From NCBI GenBank assembly GCA_019639055.1, contig JAHBSP010000011.1, positions 1 through 53,317 on the forward strand: DNA of 53,317 bases. Direction: 5' to 3'. The first letter of the stretch is position 1. Each line of letters opens with the position of its first letter. The position numbers and the translations under genes are program-made. Of this stretch, positions 49,636-53,317 are shown in pieces. This DNA comes from Microbacteriaceae bacterium. Its GTDB lineage: Bacteria; Actinomycetota; Actinomycetes; Actinomycetales; Microbacteriaceae. The notes beneath the pieces were generated by a model that was not told where the DNA came from, did not search any database, and worked only from the letters and a program-made list of their open reading frames with translations.

Positions 49636-49710
49636 TGGTGCCCTCGAAGGGACTCGAACCCCCAACCCTTTCCTTAGGACGGAACCGCTCTTCCATTGAG
49701 CTACGAAGGC
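49636..49710 (-). tRNA. tRNA-Arg (anticodon CCT)
   Basis: The minus strand folds as a cloverleaf. The acceptor stem is GCCTTCG / CGAGGGC, followed by A and an encoded CCA. The D-arm is GCTC..GAGC, the anticodon loop is GTCCTAA (anticodon CCT), and the T-arm contains TTCGAGT. Its 3' end faces the metal island, a usual integrase target. Confidence 0.93.
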
Positions 49711-49754
49711 GCACAAACGCACTGTCAATTGTATAGGGTAAGGCGAGATGCTAC

Positions 49755-50249
49755 CTAAGCGGCGATTAGGTACTCGTTCCAGTCTGGCTCAGCGCGCTCG
49801 ATACCGCTGACAATCCATTCGCTGCCTGTAGGCATCCGCGGGCGGAAACGAAGGCGCCAACCCATCTCGTTTGGTGTGCGGTTGCCTTTCACGTTATTGC
49901 ACCCAAGGCAGCAGGCCACCAGGTTCTCCCAAGAATCTGCCCCTCCACGCGATCTTGGTAGCACATGGTCAACAGTTGTTGCAGAATTACCGCAGTATGC
50001 GCACCGATTATTGTCTCTGCGCAGAACACCCCTACGTGATACCGGAATTTGTTTGTTATTGAGCACGCGAACATAGCGACTGAGCACAATCACGCTCGGC
50101 CGACCAAAAATGTCGCTAACTCCCAGTATCGGGTTATCCTCGTCGGCACTCAGCACCCGCGCTTTCTGGTTTAGCACCAGCATCAAAGCTCTGCGGTAGC
50201 TGACCACTGCGAGTGGTTCGTATCCTGCGTTTAGCACTAATGTGCGCAT
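49755..50249 (-). CDS. HNH endonuclease family protein
   Basis: The 164-residue protein has 'RCAYCGNSATTVDHVLPRSR' and 'NLVACCLGCNNVKGNRTP': the HNH core with two CxxC-type zinc pairs. Similar proteins are very common in actinobacteria with unclear roles. Start ATG has GAGGT 6 nt upstream. Confidence 0.92.
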   Translation of the reverse strand: MRTLVLNAGYEPLAVVSYRRALMLVLNQKARVLSADEDNPILGVSDIFGRPSVIVLSRYVRVLNNKQIPVSRRGVLRRDNNRCAYCGNSATTVDHVLPRSRGGADSWENLVACCLGCNNVKGNRTPNEMGWRLRFRPRMPTGSEWIVSGIERAEPDWNEYLIAA

Positions 50250-50582
50250 TCATTACCTCACGATCTTCTGGATGGCTCCAGATCTTTCGAATCATTCTCC
50301 GTTAAACGCAAGGCGCCGCCCATTAAGAGCCGCGCCTTGAAACTTCTTCCCCACATCCTTGCATGCAGAGACAGCCAGGTATGTGCCACAGCACAGTACG
50401 CCAGCGAACATCCGCGGATTGGATGTTTACACTCACGCCCACTTGCCTCTACCGTTCATTGCTTGGGTCTCGAAGGATTTAACATTGCCAGAGTAAACCA
50501 GACACGGGCTAAAACCCGGTATTACGGCATCCGCGCGCCAAAAATTTACTAAGAGTTCAGAAAACAGCGTTTGAGGGATGCG
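50250..50582. other. Gene-free interval with one inverted repeat
   Basis: No convincing ORF. CAAGGCGC (50309-50316) and GCGCCTTG (50332-50339) form an 8-bp stem with a 15-nt loop and no T-run. It lies upstream of the HNH gene and downstream of ideR. Confidence 0.5.
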
Positions 50583-51266
50583 CTAAACAGCAACAAAAAT
50601 GTGGCGGGCTACTTCTTCGTCGAGATCAATGGCAGTTTTGCCCTCTACAGCAACTCGCACAAAATCTCCCTCCAAGGAAATTTTCGCGTCTGCACCAGGC
50701 AGCACACCAGCATCCTGAAGCTGAGCGAGAAGTTCAACATCAACCTGAAGCACCTCAGCAAATCTGCGAATCTTCACCTCGGTTTTGTCTGCCTTCAATG
50801 CCTCGGTTAGCGTCTGGACTCCGTCGAGGAATGAACCGGTTTTTGGTCCGCCAATTTCTTCAAGCGCTGGGATTGGGTTTCCGTAGGGCGACTCGGTTGG
50901 CGACTCAAGAAGCTGCACTAGCCGTGCTTCAACTTCGGTACTCATAACATGCTCCCAACGGCATGCTTCTTCATGCACGAGTGACCAGTCGAGCCCGATA
51001 ACATCAGAAAGTAGCCGCTCTGCGAGTCTGTGCTTGCGCATGACTCCGATAGCTTTCTCTCTGCCGTGATCGGTGAGCTCCAAGTGGCGGTCATCGTTCA
51101 CTTCAATCAGCCCATCACGCTCCATGCGGGAGATGGTTTGTGAAACTGTTGGCCCGGAATGCCCCAAGCGTTCTGAAATGCGCGCGCGAAGTGGCACAAT
51201 GCCCTCTTCCTCAAGGTCTAAAACCGTACGCAAATACATTTCTGTGGTGTCAACGAGGTCGGTCAT
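50583..51266 (-). CDS. ideR: Iron-dependent repressor (DtxR/IdeR family)
   Basis: The 227-residue regulator has an HTH domain 'SGPTVSQTISRMERDGLIEV', the metal/dimer domain 'VMRKHRLAERLLSDVIGLDW' and 'EACRWEHVMSTEVE', and a C-terminal SH3-like part. It uses Fe(II) as corepressor and controls iron and oxidative-stress genes. It is divergent from serC with 144 bp between. Confidence 0.94.
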   Translation of the reverse strand: MTDLVDTTEMYLRTVLDLEEEGIVPLRARISERLGHSGPTVSQTISRMERDGLIEVNDDRHLELTDHGREKAIGVMRKHRLAERLLSDVIGLDWSLVHEEACRWEHVMSTEVEARLVQLLESPTESPYGNPIPALEEIGGPKTGSFLDGVQTLTEALKADKTEVKIRRFAEVLQVDVELLAQLQDAGVLPGADAKISLEGDFVRVAVEGKTAIDLDEEVARHIFVAV

Positions 51267-51398
51267 TTTCTTCCCCTAACTTATAAATCCACTGCCTTAT
51301 AGGTTACCGGAATTATATGAAAGTTTTTTCACAGCCATTGTGACGTAACACTAAGTTAACCTCTCGGAAACCCATACGCGAGTTTTACTAACCCTCAA

Positions 51399-51413
51399 TA
51401 GAATTAACTCGTG
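51399..51413 (+). promoter_or_regulatory. Likely leaderless promoter of serC
   Basis: TAGAAT (51399-51404) lies only 6 nt before the GTG start at 51411, and no ribosome site is visible. This spacing fits a transcript that begins at or near the start codon. Confidence 0.45.
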
Positions 51414-52568
51414 ACTGAATTGCGTATACCCTCCGAACTTCTCCCTTCCGACGGCAGATTCGGATGCGGCCCCAGCAAAATTCGTGAAGACCAGCTAAAT
51501 AACCTGGTCACCAAATACGGACCGCTTCTCGGCACTTCGCACCGCCAGTCACCGGTAAAGAATTTGGTTGGTTCCGTGCGCGAGGGTCTTTTGGAGCTTT
51601 TTGGTGGCGAAAACTCACCAGCTGGCGCGCTCGGTGCATCCGCTCTTGATGACGGTTACGAGATAGTTTTAGGCAACGGTGGAGCCAGTCTTTTTTGGGA
51701 CGCGGCTGCTTACTCTTTGATTAATCGGCGCATCCAGAACCTAGTTTTTGGCGAATTTGGTGGAAAGTTTGTGACCGCCGCTAGCGCACCACACCTTGAA
51801 CCCCCTGTTGTGATCAACGCAACGCCAGGTTCCTTCCTTCCCGCTCAGCCTCAAGCAGGTGTAGATGTTTACGCCTGGCCACAAAATGAAACTTCGACAG
51901 GTGTTGCTGCTCCGGTCAAAAGAGTTTCCGGCGAGAATGTCGACCCGGATGCGCTCACAGTAATTGACGCCACCTCGGCAGCCGGCGGTATGGCTTTCGA
52001 CTACCGTGAGCTGGATGTCTACTACTTCGCTCCACAGAAAAACTTCGGCGGAGACGGCGGTATCTGGTTTGCGCTAATGAGCCCGAAAGCAATCGAACGT
52101 ATAGAGCGCATTGCAGCAAGCGATCGGTATATTCCAGCAATATTAGGTCTAAAAGCCGCGATCGATAATTCCAGACTGAACCAGACTTTGAACACTCCTG
52201 CACTGACAAGTCTTGCCCTTATCGATGACCAGACTCAGTGGATTCTTGAAAATGGCGGACTCAACTGGGCTGCAGAAAAGACCCGGGCATCTTCTAACCT
52301 GCTTTATGAATGGGCGAGCGCGCACCCGCTCACCACTCCTTTTGTTGAAGTGCCCGAGCTTCGCTCCCCAGTGGTGGTGACTATTGATATCGACCCAAGT
52401 ATCGACGCTTTAGAGGTATCGAGAATTTTGCGCGATAACGGAATCGTCGACACAGATTCTTATCGCAAATTAGGCCGCAATCAGTTGCGTATTGCAACCT
52501 TCGTTTCTATTGAGCAGGATGATGTTGCCCAGCTAATAAAGTCGCTTGAATTTGTTCTAGGCGCTTAG
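51411..52568 (+). CDS. serC: Phosphoserine aminotransferase
   Basis: The 385-residue PLP enzyme converts 3-phosphohydroxypyruvate to phosphoserine, for serine and pyridoxine synthesis. It has 'GPSKIREDQL', 'LGTSHRQSPVKNLVGSVREG', and the PLP-lysine in 'FAPQKNFGGDGG', the actinobacterial type. It ends with a 4-bp overlap to the convergent membrane-protein gene. Confidence 0.93.
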   Translation: MTELRIPSELLPSDGRFGCGPSKIREDQLNNLVTKYGPLLGTSHRQSPVKNLVGSVREGLLELFGGENSPAGALGASALDDGYEIVLGNGGASLFWDAAAYSLINRRIQNLVFGEFGGKFVTAASAPHLEPPVVINATPGSFLPAQPQAGVDVYAWPQNETSTGVAAPVKRVSGENVDPDALTVIDATSAAGGMAFDYRELDVYYFAPQKNFGGDGGIWFALMSPKAIERIERIAASDRYIPAILGLKAAIDNSRLNQTLNTPALTSLALIDDQTQWILENGGLNWAAEKTRASSNLLYEWASAHPLTTPFVEVPELRSPVVVTIDIDPSIDALEVSRILRDNGIVDTDSYRKLGRNQLRIATFVSIEQDDVAQLIKSLEFVLGA

Positions 52569-52969
52569 CGCTCAGTTTTACTCTTTGCCCTGTCGGTGAG
52601 TGTCATCAGCATTGCAAATATCACTATTAGAGACAGCATCGCGGTGCCCCAAAGCATTCCTGAACTAATTCCTGTCTGACTTATCGATGTAAACATCCAG
52701 TAAATTGCGACGATGCAACCGACCACTTCTAAGTATCCGAGCACTAGCGAAATTACTGCGATGCCATCGCCTGCTTTTCGACCCTTGGTTGTGTCATCTA
52801 CTGCTTCGTGTGCCCAGGCAAGCGATATTGCTAAGCAGGTAGCACCGGAGACGAATAGTGAAATAAATAACACTGGAGAATGGAATGTCTGTCCCACCCA
52901 GACTGCAGCAATAATTAGCACCGGTGCGATAATCACAAACAGGAAACTGAGTATTGCTTTGAAGCTCAT
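52565..52969 (-). CDS. Small membrane protein of unknown function
   Basis: The 134-residue protein has about four helices ('ILSFLFVIIAPVLIIAAVWV', 'LFISLFVSGATCLAISLAW', 'ISLVLGYLEVVGCIVAIYW', 'GTAMLSLIVIFAML'). No motif recognised. Its ATG overlaps the stop of the upstream acidic gene (ATGA), so the two are coupled. Confidence 0.75.
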   Translation of the reverse strand: MSFKAILSFLFVIIAPVLIIAAVWVGQTFHSPVLFISLFVSGATCLAISLAWAHEAVDDTTKGRKAGDGIAVISLVLGYLEVVGCIVAIYWMFTSISQTGISSGMLWGTAMLSLIVIFAMLMTLTDRAKSKTER

Positions 52970-53317
52970 TTTTCTGAGTCTTCTATATCGTCTGAATCTT
53001 GTTCATCGTCAGTGCCTGATTCGTCCTCAGAGTCTTCAGAATCGTCTGAATCGTCGTCCAACAAATCATCGACGACTTCGTCCAATTGGTGGTCAGTCCC
53101 CGGGTTTAGCAACTCTACTTCATCAAGATCTTCAACGATGTCTTCGTCATCATCAAGATCGAAGTCTTCTTCATCTGAGTCAGAATCTGAATCGTCTTCA
53201 TCATCTTCATCATCGGAGTCGTCGAAGTCATCTTCACTATCCTCAGCTTCAGCAATGTCTTCTGCATCTCTTTCAGCTTCTTGACTTGCCTTCCAAATCT
53301 CTAGCCGCTCAGACCAG
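52966..53317 (-). CDS. C-terminal part of a protein with an Asp/Glu/Ser-rich tail; 5' end outside window
   Basis: The minus strand frame enters from the right edge at 'SERLEIWKASQEAERDAED' and then is almost all Asp, Glu and Ser to its stop at 52966. A Ser-rich frame on the plus strand (53012-53284) is its shadow. Gene order near serC in relatives often includes a DUF3027 protein, so that is a guess for the missing part. Confidence 0.6.
   Translation of the reverse strand, partial: WSERLEIWKASQEAERDAEDIAEAEDSEDDFDDSDDEDDEDDSDSDSDEEDFDLDDDEDIVEDLDEVELLNPGTDHQLDEVVDDLLDDDSDDSEDSEDESGTDDEQDSDDIEDSEK

Noticed and set aside
49621..49736. Reading frame continuing through the tRNA region
   Set aside because: It is the known antisense-of-tRNA artefact; the cloverleaf with encoded CCA is clear.
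51267..51410. Possible IdeR/DtxR box in the ideR-serC gap
   Set aside because: The best stretches match only half of the 19-bp consensus and are not symmetrical.
53012..53284. Serine-rich ORF on the plus strand
   Set aside because: It is the complement of an Asp/Glu-rich coding frame on the minus strand that shares its stop with the next gene by ATGA overlap.

Overview
The window looks like the chromosome of a low-to-moderate-GC actinobacterium, most likely a Microbacteriaceae relative such as the small freshwater Luna-type lineages. This is inferred from gene content and protein style, not from a marker gene. The clues are an IdeR/DtxR regulator next to an actinobacterial-type serC, GTG/TTG starts, a fused OtsA-OtsB enzyme, an LGFP-repeat surface protein, and an RNA-level layout typical of the group.

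Region 1 (1-19.5 kb) is an AT-rich surface-glycan locus. A leftward run of genes encodes a PglF/WbpM-like 4,6-dehydratase, a PglE-like aminotransferase and a PglD-like acetyltransferase (UDP-bacillosamine type). These are followed by WbpD-, WbpE-, WbpB- and WbpA-like enzymes (UDP-GlcNAc3NAcA type), an ABC flippase and glycosyltransferases. A WbpG-like amidotransferase and further glycosyltransferases lie at the left. A secreted LGFP-repeat protein with a 333-bp tandem repeat closes the region. Nearly every gene from 7.4 to 19.5 kb is interrupted by one-base frame slips, several at homopolymers, while genes on both sides are intact. Consensus error in a strain-variable region is the simplest reading, but true decay is not excluded.

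Region 2 (19.5-44.2 kb) is conserved housekeeping chromosome. It holds a nucleoside ABC importer coupled to cytidine deaminase and thymidine phosphorylase, mannose-1-phosphate guanylyltransferase, the sdhCDAB operon, NADP-type glutamate dehydrogenase, a CDF metal exporter, a uracil permease, trehalose synthesis, a MATE exporter, dodecin, several small unknown proteins and a RhuM-Fic fusion.

Region 3 (about 44.4-49.6 kb) is a sharply higher-GC island. It carries a copper-type P-ATPase, CsoR, a lipoprotein, a damaged CmtR-like sensor, a previously uncallable 22-residue cysteine-rich ORF, and the C-terminal remnant of a serine recombinase. It abuts the 3' end of a tRNA-Arg(CCT) gene, so it looks like a horizontally acquired metal-resistance element.

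Region 4 (49.6-53.3 kb) returns to host sequence with tRNA-Arg, an HNH endonuclease, the iron regulator ideR, serC, a small membrane protein and the acidic tail of a gene that runs off the window.
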